In this document: piece by piece, positions 14,615 to 23,097 of the stretch
Layout of the letters: every line of letters starts with the position of its first letter
How positions within the stretch are numbered: position 1 is the first letter of the stretch
Assembly: GCA_017418975.1 (NCBI GenBank)
Contig: JAFOMG010000006.1
Location: forward strand, 248,001 to 312,000
Direction: 5' to 3'
Length of the DNA: 64,000 nt
DNA from: Sphingomonas sp.
GTDB taxonomy: Bacteria > Pseudomonadota > Alphaproteobacteria > Sphingomonadales > Sphingomonadaceae
Translations under genes and position numbers: made by a program
The notes under the pieces: generated by a model
Database searches by the model: none
Told to the model about the DNA's origin: nothing
Seen by the model: the letters and a program-made list of their open reading frames with translations, nothing else

Positions 14615-16729
14615 TCATCGCGCCATCTCCGCGGCCAGGATGGCGTAGCGCGTGGTCTCGACGATCTCGGCAAAGGCGATCGGGCTCGCCTTTCCGCCCC
14701 GCACCGCCTCGACGAACGCAGCCACACAGGCTTCCGCGCCCTTGTCCTGCCGGCGCAGGTTCATCTTGCGGAACCCGCTCCAGCCCCAGCCGCGCAGCTT
14801 GCGGAAATTGTCCAGCTGCAGGATCCGCTTGGCGGCGAACACCTCCAGCCGCTCCTTGGGGAAGCCGGGATTGCCGTTGGCGAGATAATGGATCGTGCCG
14901 ATCGAGCCATCCGCCAGGCGCAGGGTGATCGCGACCTTGTCGTCCCGGATCGTCACGGCGGGGTTCATCCCGAACGAGGTGGCGTGGGTCTCGACGATCT
15001 CCGAACCGGCAAGGTGGCGGATCAGGTCGATGAAATGGCAGGCCTCGCCGATGATGCGGCCGCCGCCGACCAGCGGGTCCTGCGTCCAGTGCTCCGGCGG
15101 AATCGCGCCCGCATTCACCGTCATGACGAAAGCCTTGGGCTCGCGCACGCCGTCGAGCAGCGCCTTCATCCGCACCACCTGCGGCGCGAAGCGGCGATTA
15201 TAGCCGACCATGACGAGCTGGCCGGGCCGCTGCCCGGCCTCGTCCTCGATCTCGGCGAGCTCGTCGAGCGTGAGGCACAGCGGCTTCTCGCAGAACACAT
15301 GCTTGCCCGCGCGCAACGCATCGAGCGTCAGCCGCGCATGGCTGTCGTGCCGGGTACCGATCACCACGGTGTCGCTCTGCGGATCGGCGATCATCGCCGC
15401 GGTGTCGCTGCTCGCCACCGCGAAGCCGAACTTGCGGGCGAAGAAAGCCGCGCTCGAGCCGTTGGCGCTCGCCAGCGCGTGCGGGATGGCCCCTGCCTTG
15501 ATGAAGGCGGGGATCAGGGTGCGGCTGGCATAATTGCCCGCGCCGAGCACCGTGAGGCTGCCCTTGCCGCCGGGCTTCGCCTGGGAAAGCTGGAGCGTGC
15601 GCGCCGCGCCCGCGCCCGGCTCCGCCGGCTCGGGATAGTCGAGCAGGATGCCGAGCGAAGGCTCGCTCGAGGCGAGCAGCGAATAGGCGTCCCCGGCATC
15701 GTCGATGGCGAAGCGATGGGTGATCAGCGGCGCCACGTCGATCTTGCCGGCAGCCATCAGGTCGAGGACAGCCTCGAAATTGCGCTGCTCAGTCCAGCGC
15801 ACGAAGCCGATCGGATAATCCTGGCCCTGCTCCTCATAGGCCGGATCATAGCGGCCCGGGCCATAGGAGCAGCTGACCTGGAAGCTCAGCTCCTTCTCGT
15901 AGAAATCGGCGCGCGAGAGGTTGAGGCCGGTCACGCCGACCAGCACGATCCGCCCGCGCTTGCGGCACATCTGCGCCGCCTGCGAGACCGGGTCGCTGCT
16001 CTTCGTCGCCGCGGTGAGCAGCACCGCGTCCACGCCCCGCCCGCGCGAGAAGGCGGAAGCGGCGGAGAGCACGTCCTCCGCCGCGTGCACCGTTTCCGCG
16101 CCGAACTGGCGCGCGAGCGCAAGGCGCTCCGGATTGGTGTCGATGCCCAGCACCCGGCAACCCTGCGCCACCAGCATCTGGACCGTGAGCAGCCCGATCA
16201 GGCCGAGCCCGGTGACGACGACGCATTCGCCGAGCGTCGGCTGAACGAGGCGGATGCCCTGCAGGCCAATCGCGCCGAGCACGGTGAACACCGCCTGCTC
16301 GTCGCTGACCGCATCGGGAATCCGCACGGTGAGATTGGCCGGCACGGAGACCATCTCGGCATGCTGGCCATTGCTGACCACCCGGTCCCCCACCGCGAAG
16401 CCGCGCACGTCGGCACCATACTTCAGCACCGTGCCGACATTGCAATAGCCGAGGGTGATAGGCTGATCGAGCTTGCTGCGGACCGCCTCCAGCGTGGCGG
16501 CCAGCCCGTCGGAACGGACCTTCTGCAGCACCATCTTGACCTTGTCGGGCTGCTGGCGCGCCTTGGACAGCCAATTGCCCTTGCCGAACTCCACCAGCAT
16601 GCGCTCGGTACCCGCCGAAACCAGCGTGACCGAGGTATCGATCAGCAGGCGCCCGCGTCCGACGCCCGGCATCGGCACGTCGACGACTTCGGTCTCACCG
16701 GTCTTCAGCGATTGCAGAATCTGTTTCAT
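14615..16729 (-). CDS. two-domain oxidoreductase: alcohol dehydrogenase plus Gfo/Idh/MocA
   Basis: 704 residues. Residues about 1-345 form a medium-chain (zinc-type) alcohol dehydrogenase module (VTLVSAGTERMLVEFGKG, then the NAD-binding VVTGLGLIGLLTVQMLVAQG). Residues about 365-704 form a Gfo/Idh/MocA module (LTVLGAGNYASRTLIPAF, and the catalytic-lysine motif FCEKPLCLTLDEL). The natural fusion suggests that a single sugar is oxidised at one carbon and handled at another, probably as a nucleotide- or lipid-linked sugar. Its ATG overlaps the stop of the next oxidoreductase by 4 bp. It sits with the heparinase-like gene. The reaction is not known to me. Confidence 0.85.
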   Translation of the reverse strand: MKQILQSLKTGETEVVDVPMPGVGRGRLLIDTSVTLVSAGTERMLVEFGKGNWLSKARQQPDKVKMVLQKVRSDGLAATLEAVRSKLDQPITLGYCNVGTVLKYGADVRGFAVGDRVVSNGQHAEMVSVPANLTVRIPDAVSDEQAVFTVLGAIGLQGIRLVQPTLGECVVVTGLGLIGLLTVQMLVAQGCRVLGIDTNPERLALARQFGAETVHAAEDVLSAASAFSRGRGVDAVLLTAATKSSDPVSQAAQMCRKRGRIVLVGVTGLNLSRADFYEKELSFQVSCSYGPGRYDPAYEEQGQDYPIGFVRWTEQRNFEAVLDLMAAGKIDVAPLITHRFAIDDAGDAYSLLASSEPSLGILLDYPEPAEPGAGAARTLQLSQAKPGGKGSLTVLGAGNYASRTLIPAFIKAGAIPHALASANGSSAAFFARKFGFAVASSDTAAMIADPQSDTVVIGTRHDSHARLTLDALRAGKHVFCEKPLCLTLDELAEIEDEAGQRPGQLVMVGYNRRFAPQVVRMKALLDGVREPKAFVMTVNAGAIPPEHWTQDPLVGGGRIIGEACHFIDLIRHLAGSEIVETHATSFGMNPAVTIRDDKVAITLRLADGSIGTIHYLANGNPGFPKERLEVFAAKRILQLDNFRKLRGWGWSGFRKMNLRRQDKGAEACVAAFVEAVRGGKASPIAFAEIVETTRYAILAAEMAR

Positions 16730-18309
16730 TGCCCGCTTTCCATTGCATTGGCAGACGGCGGCGCCAGGACGGCGCTCGCCCGCAGGGCCGGGTATCGATC
16801 GACCGCGGCCCGCTCCATATCGATCACCGCCTGCGCGCCCACGGCGATGCTCGCCAGGGAATCGCCGGGGAGCCCCTTCGCCACCGCGTCGGCGATCGTC
16901 GCATACATGCTGTGATAGCTCTCGACCTTGTTCACGCGCAGCGTGCGCAGCACCCGCTCGGAATTCTCAGAGGCGTAGCGCGTGCCGTCGGTGATGCGCA
17001 CGGTCGTGCGCCCGTGCCGCAGCTCGATATGATCGCGCACGCCAAGGCGCTCGCTGCCCCGCTCGGTGAGCGCCATCGAGAAGATCGCGCCGTTCTCCAG
17101 TTCCATCGAGCAGTTCATCGTGCCGTCCCGCGACGCGAAGACATTGCGCGCGCGCGGCGGGCAATAGTCGTTGAGGAACAGGAAATGATCGATCCAGTGG
17201 CACCCGTTGGACAGGATCCGCGTGTGCGAATTCGGCCAGCGATACCAATGGAGCGGCGGCAGCGGCACTTCGTAGACGATGCAGTGATAGTCGATCGCCT
17301 CGCCCGGCGCGGCGGCCAGGTCCTCCCGCGCAAGACGGGTGAGCTTCGAGTAGCGCTTGTGATAGCCGGCGAACAACCGGCCCTGGGGATTGGCCTGCAT
17401 CGCCGCCAGCACCGCGTCGAGCTGCGCCTGGTCCATCGCGATCGGCTTCTCGACCACGGCGGCGCCGCCATGCGCGATCGCGTGCACCGCGATCGGCGCA
17501 TGCGAATGGTGATAGCCCGCGATGAAATAGGCATCGAACCGATCGTCCGCCGCCGGTTCCGGCGCGGTCGACCATTCGATCTCGGCGCTGCGGATGCGCG
17601 GCAGCTGCAGCGGGTCGATTTCGGCGATCCTGTCCAGCCCCAGATGGCGCTGGATGCTGGGGACGACATGGACCTTGGCGTAGTTGCCGAGGCCGTAGAG
17701 CGCCGCCCGCCCCGTGCGGGACGCGGGCCGGGCCGCCGCCGGCTCGCTCGCTCGCGGCGTCTCGGCGGTGCCCGGCCAGTCGATGGCACCGCACAGCGCG
17801 GTCGCCGCGCGGCCGGCCTCGGCCCAGATCTCCGGCGCCACCGCCACGCCCGATGCCGGCGACCAGCCGATCAGCGGCAGCAATGCCTCGGGCACCGCGT
17901 CACCGCGCCGGTCGGCATGGCGGATCGACGACCCCTCGGCCTCGCCGGCAATCGGAAACACCGCCGCCACGGGCAGGGAAAGGAAATCGCTGCCGGCCGG
18001 ATGGCTGGGCGCGACGAACACGCAGGCCTGCCGCCGCCCGCCTTCCTCGAACCAGCCCCGCCCCACCGACAGGAACTTGCGGTTGCGCAGCTGCTCGGCG
18101 CGCCGGGAGCGGATCTTGCGCCACACCTCGAACGGACCCAGCTCGCGCAGATAGTTGAACACCATCCGCCAGCTGCCCGGGCGCTCGAAATAGAGTCCCC
18201 TTACCGGCTGGAGCACCGCCCAGTGCGTGACCTGGACGCCGATCTCGCCGTCACCGACATGATAGGGCAGGAAACCATCGATCCACGCCCCCTCGGACCA
18301 GATCCGCAT
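16726..18309 (-). CDS. Gfo/Idh/MocA-family oxidoreductase with an unrecognised N-terminal domain
   Basis: 527 residues. The C-terminal portion (about 205-527) is a Gfo/Idh/MocA dehydrogenase: a nucleotide-binding start at ALYGLGNYAKVHVVPSIQ, the lysine motif AAVVEKPIAMDQ and a later NGCHWIDHFLFL. The first 200 residues match no domain I know; they are rich in aromatic and basic residues (FNYLRELGPFEVWRKIRSRR) and end in an Ala/Pro/Arg-rich linker. The ATG at 18309 shares one base with the preceding stop (TGATG), which fixes the start; the frame itself stays open for more than 1 kb upstream but there it is a shadow of the membrane protein gene. It is probably a partner of the two-domain oxidoreductase. 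Confidence 0.78.
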   Translation of the reverse strand: MRIWSEGAWIDGFLPYHVGDGEIGVQVTHWAVLQPVRGLYFERPGSWRMVFNYLRELGPFEVWRKIRSRRAEQLRNRKFLSVGRGWFEEGGRRQACVFVAPSHPAGSDFLSLPVAAVFPIAGEAEGSSIRHADRRGDAVPEALLPLIGWSPASGVAVAPEIWAEAGRAATALCGAIDWPGTAETPRASEPAAARPASRTGRAALYGLGNYAKVHVVPSIQRHLGLDRIAEIDPLQLPRIRSAEIEWSTAPEPAADDRFDAYFIAGYHHSHAPIAVHAIAHGGAAVVEKPIAMDQAQLDAVLAAMQANPQGRLFAGYHKRYSKLTRLAREDLAAAPGEAIDYHCIVYEVPLPPLHWYRWPNSHTRILSNGCHWIDHFLFLNDYCPPRARNVFASRDGTMNCSMELENGAIFSMALTERGSERLGVRDHIELRHGRTTVRITDGTRYASENSERVLRTLRVNKVESYHSMYATIADAVAKGLPGDSLASIAVGAQAVIDMERAAVDRYPALRASAVLAPPSANAMESGQ

Positions 18310-19487
18310 CACCGGTAACCCATCTTGCGCAGGGTCCGGCGGCGAAAGCGCAGGAAGATCCAAACCACCAGCGGATAGGCGACGATCGGGAGCGCAAAGA
18401 AATAGGAATAGAAGAAGCTCAGCGTGACGCTGACGAAGATGGGCGGATAGACCATGATCCCGAACAGGCTGCCCCGCTTCGCCGACTGATAGGCGAACGA
18501 GATCACGACCGTGATCAGCGCGAAGATCGCCAGCGCGAACCAGGGGCCGAAATCCGCCACCAGCGGCGAATAGAAAGTGGTGGCATTGAACGCTTCGTTC
18601 AGCAGCTCGATCGGATATTCGGTCTGTCCGAACAGCATGTTGCGCAGGAAGGTCGGGATCAGCGGCTGCAGCGTGTAATAGGGCACCATCGGCGGCTCGA
18701 TATTCTGGCTGACCGCGAAGGCAAGGTTGTTGAAAGGCGAAGTAATGTAGATGAACGACCAGACGAAATGGCTCAGAAACGTGCCATTGTCCTGGAAGGC
18801 GCCGCCCAGAACCTCGCCGAAATTGCCCTGATAGCCCTCGGTGCGATTGTTGCCGACCCATTCGAACGAGAGCAGCGCGACCCAGACGGCCCCGCCCCAT
18901 TTCGCGATCTGCATCGGATAGACCGGGCGCAGCAGCACGATCACCGCCGCCCCGTGCAGCACCGCCGAGGTCACCGATCCGCGCGAAATCTCCGCGATCG
19001 ACGAGAAGAAGGTGACGGCGAGAATGATATAGTCCTGCCGTTTGGCGCGCTTCTGGAGGTGCAGCATCACGCAGGAGGCGATGCAGAAGCAGCGCAGCAT
19101 GTTCACCAGGCCCGACACGGTGGGCATGCCGAAATCCAGATAGTTCCGGCTGTCGCCGATCAGCTTCCAGTAGATCGGAATGCCCTCCGAATAGACGATC
19201 GAGCCAAGGAAGCCGATCGCCCAGACGACGAACACGCGCCGCACGAACAGGGACAGGATGTCGAGATCCAGGTCCGATGGCGCCGGAAAGCGCGGCGTGC
19301 CCGGCGCTATCGGCAGCAACAGGCGCGCCGCCGCCGCCGAGAGGTAGAAGGCCGCCACCCCGCCAAAGGTCAGGACGTAGATCGCGACCGGGAAAGCAAC
19401 CGACAAATTGGTCTCGATCAGCGCCGAAAGCCCGAATGCGAGGCACCAGGTAATCGCGAAGATCAGCTGAGGCTTGGAGAAATCCAT
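18309..19487 (-). CDS. polytopic membrane protein, probable repeat-unit polymerase (Wzy-like)
   Basis: 392 residues with about ten hydrophobic segments, no enzyme motif, and a long loop around residues 210-300 (FEWVGNNRTEGYQGNFGEVL onwards), an architecture typical of Wzy polymerases. Wzy proteins join undecaprenyl-linked oligosaccharides at the outer face of the inner membrane; they are too divergent for a firm call by eye. It is embedded between a glycosyltransferase and the oxidoreductases in the polymer operon, the usual place for wzy. The C-terminus is strongly basic (FLRFRRRTLRKMGYR). Unlike the protein at 4778 it lacks the HND motif of the ligase family. Confidence 0.65.
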   Translation of the reverse strand: MDFSKPQLIFAITWCLAFGLSALIETNLSVAFPVAIYVLTFGGVAAFYLSAAAARLLLPIAPGTPRFPAPSDLDLDILSLFVRRVFVVWAIGFLGSIVYSEGIPIYWKLIGDSRNYLDFGMPTVSGLVNMLRCFCIASCVMLHLQKRAKRQDYIILAVTFFSSIAEISRGSVTSAVLHGAAVIVLLRPVYPMQIAKWGGAVWVALLSFEWVGNNRTEGYQGNFGEVLGGAFQDNGTFLSHFVWSFIYITSPFNNLAFAVSQNIEPPMVPYYTLQPLIPTFLRNMLFGQTEYPIELLNEAFNATTFYSPLVADFGPWFALAIFALITVVISFAYQSAKRGSLFGIMVYPPIFVSVTLSFFYSYFFALPIVAYPLVVWIFLRFRRRTLRKMGYR

Positions 19488-19497
19488 GGTTGCCGCC

Positions 19498-20442
19498 TCA
19501 TTTGTACCGCGCCACGCCCAGCAGGCGCGGCAGCAGCTTTCGCTTCAGATAATTGCCGTGGATCAGGCCCCACAGTCCGGGAACGAGCGCGGCAAGCGCC
19601 AGCGCGCCGTAGCGCAGGTCGGTCGCCGCATTGCCCGCCAGCAGGCGGAACGAGGCGAGCCGCTGGCCCAGCGACATGCGATAGCGCGCTTCGTAATAGT
19701 CCCCGCGCGCATAGGCCTCGCGGAACGCCGCCGGGTGGCGATCGGCAATGCCCGGATTCTCCCGCTGCACCTGGTCCAGCGTGTAGCGCCGCTCCTCGTG
19801 CAGCCGCCCGATCGCCCGGTCGGTGAGCGAGCCCGGCGAGATGCGCCATACGCCCAGCACCTGCGGCACCGCGCAGGCAGTGCCGTGCGCCAGCAGGCGG
19901 ATGAAGAGGTTATACTCCTCCGACGCGGTCACGCTCGGATCAAAGCCCAGCCCGTGCCGATCGAGCGTCTCGCGGCGCAGCAGCGGCGTGACCATGTTGA
20001 TGTCGAACTGCAGCAGCTGCCGCTCGAACATGTCGCCGCTGGGGTAGCGGGGCACCACCTCGCGGATCGGCCGAAGATCCGGCGTCACTTCGGAAACGCC
20101 GGCATAGCAGAGCACATGCTCGGTGCCCGACAGCGCCGCGAGCTGCGTCGACAGCTTGTTCGGCAGCCACAGATCGTCGGTGTCGAGGAAGCCGACCCAG
20201 GTTCCCCGCGCCTGCTCCATCGCGAGCTTGCGCGCGGCGCCGAGCGGCACATTCTCCTCGGCGCGGAAATAGCGCAGCCGGCTGTCATATTGCTGCGCGA
20301 TCGCCCCGCTCGCATCGGTCGAGGCATTGTCCCAGAAGATGATCTCCCAGTCCTGGAAATCCTGGGCGTAGATGGAATCGATCGCTTCCTTCAGATAGCG
20401 CTCGCCATTGTAGCAATTCATGACGATCGAGACTTCAGGCAT
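19498..20442 (-). CDS. family 2 glycosyltransferase
   Basis: 314 residues of GT-A fold. The N-terminus VSIVMNCYNGERYLKEAIDS and the metal/nucleotide motif FLDTDDLWLPNKLS (about 95-108) are typical of family 2. It transfers a sugar from a nucleotide donor to the growing lipid-linked repeat unit at the cytoplasmic face. The C-terminal 60 residues are basic and amphipathic (LLPRLLGVARYK), suggesting membrane association. Its ATG overlaps the stop of the upstream aminotransferase gene by 8 bp. Donor and acceptor are unknown. Confidence 0.9.
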   Translation of the reverse strand: MPEVSIVMNCYNGERYLKEAIDSIYAQDFQDWEIIFWDNASTDASGAIAQQYDSRLRYFRAEENVPLGAARKLAMEQARGTWVGFLDTDDLWLPNKLSTQLAALSGTEHVLCYAGVSEVTPDLRPIREVVPRYPSGDMFERQLLQFDINMVTPLLRRETLDRHGLGFDPSVTASEEYNLFIRLLAHGTACAVPQVLGVWRISPGSLTDRAIGRLHEERRYTLDQVQRENPGIADRHPAAFREAYARGDYYEARYRMSLGQRLASFRLLAGNAATDLRYGALALAALVPGLWGLIHGNYLKRKLLPRLLGVARYK

Positions 20443-21565
20443 TCGGCGTACCCCGCAAGAAGCCCAGCACTTCCTCGATCACCCGGTCCTGCTCCGCCTC
20501 GGCCAGCTCCACGTGCAGCGGCAGCGAGATCAGCTCGGCATAGGCAGCTTCGGCCACCGGTCGCGCCTCGCCATCGGCGAAGCGTGTCAGCAGGTGGTTC
20601 GGCTTGTAGTGGATCCCGCACTCGATCCCATGCGCGCGCAGATGATCGGCCAGCGCGTCGCGATTGCCGGCGTTCACGCGCACCACGAAGATATGCGGGA
20701 CGATCGCCTCGAAATCGAAATCGAGCAACCGCACCGAGTTCGAGCCGGCAAAGGCCTGGCGATAGCGCCGGGCAAGCGCGCGGCGGCGCTCGGCGAAGCG
20801 CGGCAGCTTGGCCAGCTGGGCCCGCCCGACCGCCGCCATCAGGTTGCTCATATGGTAGCGGAAGCCCTGCTCCGAGACGTCGAAGTCCCAGCTGCGCTGC
20901 CCCGAATAGCGCTTCTCGGTATCGCGCTCGACACCAAGCAGCCGCGCGTCGCGCAGGCGCTGGGCGAGCGCCGGATCGCCGGTGACCACCGCGCCGCCTT
21001 CGCCGCAGGTGATGTTCTTGATGCCGTCGAAGCTGAAGCAGAGGATATCGCCGGTAGCACCCACGGCAATGCCGTCGCGTTCGCAGCCGAAGCTTTGCGC
21101 GGCATCCTCGATCACGCGCAGGCCGTGGCGCTCAGCAAAGGCGTAGACGGCCGCCATGTCGCTCGAATCGCTGGCATAATGAACCGGCATGATCGCCTTG
21201 GTGTTCGCGGTGACCCGACGTTCGGCGTCTTCCAGGTCGATGAAGATCCGGTCGGCGGTCACTTCGCAGGCGACGGGCGTGGCGCCGGTCGCGGTCACGG
21301 CCTGGAAGGACGCGACATAGGTGATGGTGGGCACCAGCACCTCGTCGCCCGGCCCCAGGCCCAGGCAGGAGACCGCCAGATGGAGCGCCGCGGTGCCGGT
21401 GGAGACGCAGATCACTTCATGCTGCGTGCCGAGCGCCGCCTGCAGCTCGGTCTCGAGCGCCTGCACCTCGGCGCCCATCCCAAGATATCCCAGGTCGAGG
21501 ACGCGGCCGACTGCATCCTTCTCTTCTTGCCCGACGCTGGCGCGGGAAAGGCGTATCACAGACAT
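20435..21565 (-). CDS. DegT/DnrJ/EryC1/StrS-family sugar aminotransferase
   Basis: 376 residues, the usual length for PLP-dependent sugar aminotransferases. The internal-aldimine lysine is present near residue 183 in CFSFDGIKNITCGEGGAVVT, and the cofactor-binding VSTGTAALHLAVSCLGLGPG and RVIEDAAQSFGCERDG are intact. The lysine distinguishes it from RfbH, the CDP-3-dehydrase of dideoxyhexose pathways, where it is replaced by histidine. With the CDP-glucose genes next door, the likely substrate is a CDP-4-keto-6-deoxyhexose, giving an amino sugar. The substrate assignment comes from context only. It is 9 bp downstream of the cupin gene. Confidence 0.88.
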   Translation of the reverse strand: MSVIRLSRASVGQEEKDAVGRVLDLGYLGMGAEVQALETELQAALGTQHEVICVSTGTAALHLAVSCLGLGPGDEVLVPTITYVASFQAVTATGATPVACEVTADRIFIDLEDAERRVTANTKAIMPVHYASDSSDMAAVYAFAERHGLRVIEDAAQSFGCERDGIAVGATGDILCFSFDGIKNITCGEGGAVVTGDPALAQRLRDARLLGVERDTEKRYSGQRSWDFDVSEQGFRYHMSNLMAAVGRAQLAKLPRFAERRRALARRYRQAFAGSNSVRLLDFDFEAIVPHIFVVRVNAGNRDALADHLRAHGIECGIHYKPNHLLTRFADGEARPVAEAAYAELISLPLHVELAEAEQDRVIEEVLGFLRGTPNA

Positions 21566-21574
21566 GCCGGTGCC

Positions 21575-21979
21575 TTACCAATCGAACCGGAAATGGTCGA
21601 GCGCGACGCTGTCCGCCTCGGCCGGGTCATGCTCGATATCGGCGATGTTGAGCAGCATGCTCGGCGACGCCGCCGCGCCCTGAAAGGCCATCCAGAGTCC
21701 CGGCTGCACGGTGAGCCGGCCATAGTCCGAAGGGCCAAGCAGGATCGTTTCGAAATCCTTCTCGTCGTGCAGCACGAAGCGCACCTGCCCGACCGGCACG
21801 ATCAGGTTGAGCGTCATCCGGTTGTGCCGCTTCCAGCCCTTGACGTCGCCGGGATTGACCATGGAGAAATAGGCTTCTCCGAACCCGGCGAAACCGGGCG
21901 AGGACGCCTTCATCGCGTGCAATATGTCACCGCGCGGATTGTCGATCCGCCGCTCCGGGGTGACGCGGAAGCCGTCCAT
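21575..21979 (-). CDS. RmlC-like cupin, probable sugar epimerase or ketoisomerase
   Basis: 134 residues with a single beta-barrel of the RmlC type (FSMVNPGDVKGWKRHNRMTL, then VGQVRFVLHDEKDFE and GLWMAFQG). It is shorter than dTDP-4-keto-6-deoxyglucose 3,5-epimerase (about 180 residues). The conserved histidine of the RmlC core appears in KRHNRMTLN, and WxcM-type isomerases are alternatives. The ATG shares one base with the stop of rfbG (TGATG). Its place between the CDP-glucose dehydratase and the aminotransferase suggests it moves the keto group or epimerises the CDP-4-keto-6-deoxy sugar before amination. Confidence 0.75.
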   Translation of the reverse strand: MDGFRVTPERRIDNPRGDILHAMKASSPGFAGFGEAYFSMVNPGDVKGWKRHNRMTLNLIVPVGQVRFVLHDEKDFETILLGPSDYGRLTVQPGLWMAFQGAAASPSMLLNIADIEHDPAEADSVALDHFRFDW

Positions 21980-23082
21980 CAGGCGCGCGCCCAGATGCGC
22001 TTCCGGTCGGCCGCGAATTGCTCATAATCGGCGAGCTGCGCCATCGTCACCGCGAACATGTCGGCCTTTTCGCGATAGAAAGCGCCGTACCATTCGCCGA
22101 TCAGGCGGATGGTTTCCTCATATTCCAGGTTCGATTCCCAGCGCAGGTGGAACAGCGCCTTGTCGCAGTTGAGCTTGAGAAGCCCCGCTTCGTGGAACGG
22201 GATGTCGTTGGTGATCCGATAGGCCTCGGAAGGATCGCGCCCGTCCCACGCCTCGGCCAGCGCGCCGAGAAGCTCGACGACCGTATGGTTCTGTTCCGCC
22301 CGCGGACCGAAATTAAAGGCCTCGCCGTCCAAGCCCGGCTTGGCGACGAGCTGCTGGGCGAGCGTCAGATAGCCCGAGAGTGGCTCGAGCACATGCTGCC
22401 AGGGTCGCGTGGCGGAGGGGCTGCGGATATCTACCGTCTCGCCGGCGCTCCAGGCGCGCATGCAGTCCGCGACGATCCGGTCCTTGGCCCAGTCGCCGCC
22501 GCCGATCACGTTGCCGGCACGCGCCACGCCGATGCGGACCGGCAGCCGGCCGTCCGAGAAATAGCTGTGATAATAGGATTTTACGACGAGCTCGGCCGCG
22601 CCCTTCGAGCCGCTATAGATGTCCTTGCCACCCAGCGCATCGTGCTCGCGATAGCCCCACACCCATTCGACATTGTCATAGCATTTGTCGCTGGTGATCA
22701 TCACCGCCACACAGGGCCAGCTCGCCTGCCGCAACGCCTCGAGCACGTTCATCGTGCCGACGACATTGGTGGTGAAGGTGTCCACCGGATCGGCATAGGA
22801 AGTCGACACGATTGCCTGGGCCGCGAGATGGAACACGAAATCGGGCCGCGTCTCGAGAATGGCGCCGCGCACCGCGTCCAGGTCGCGCACATCGACCAGG
22901 CGATGGTCGATCCGGCCATCCAGCCCCAGTTCCTCGAACATCGAAGGCGCGGTGGGAATGTCGCGCGACAGGCCGATCACCTCGGCGCCGAGCTTGAGCA
23001 GCCACGCCGTCAGCCAGCTGCCCTTGAAGCCGGTATGCCCGGTGACGAGCACCCGCTTGCCGTTGAAAACATCATCGAACAC
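21979..23082 (-). CDS. rfbG: CDP-glucose 4,6-dehydratase
   Basis: 367 residues. Converts CDP-glucose to CDP-4-keto-6-deoxyglucose. The N-terminal VLVTGHTGFKGSWLTAWLLK is a hallmark of this extended-SDR subfamily. The catalytic region is VFHLAAQAIV and the active-site tyrosine/lysine motif is YSGSKGAAELVV. A C-terminal WESNLEYEETIRLIGEWY fits RfbG. It lies 15 bp downstream of rfbF, completing the two committed steps of the CDP-deoxysugar branch. Confidence 0.93.
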   Translation of the reverse strand: MFDDVFNGKRVLVTGHTGFKGSWLTAWLLKLGAEVIGLSRDIPTAPSMFEELGLDGRIDHRLVDVRDLDAVRGAILETRPDFVFHLAAQAIVSTSYADPVDTFTTNVVGTMNVLEALRQASWPCVAVMITSDKCYDNVEWVWGYREHDALGGKDIYSGSKGAAELVVKSYYHSYFSDGRLPVRIGVARAGNVIGGGDWAKDRIVADCMRAWSAGETVDIRSPSATRPWQHVLEPLSGYLTLAQQLVAKPGLDGEAFNFGPRAEQNHTVVELLGALAEAWDGRDPSEAYRITNDIPFHEAGLLKLNCDKALFHLRWESNLEYEETIRLIGEWYGAFYREKADMFAVTMAQLADYEQFAADRKRIWARA

Positions 23083-23097
23083 TAGACGGCTCCCGTA

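Noticed and set aside
16726..19446. One very long open frame suggesting a 906-residue fusion protein
   Set aside because: The upstream third is a shadow of the Wzy-like membrane protein gene, which has better hydrophobic pattern and codon use; the TGATG junction at 18309 marks the true start.
20435..21565. Assignment of the aminotransferase as RfbH (CDP-4-keto-6-deoxyglucose 3-dehydrase)
   Set aside because: The PLP lysine is present and the iron-sulfur cysteines and extra length of RfbH (about 437 residues) are missing.
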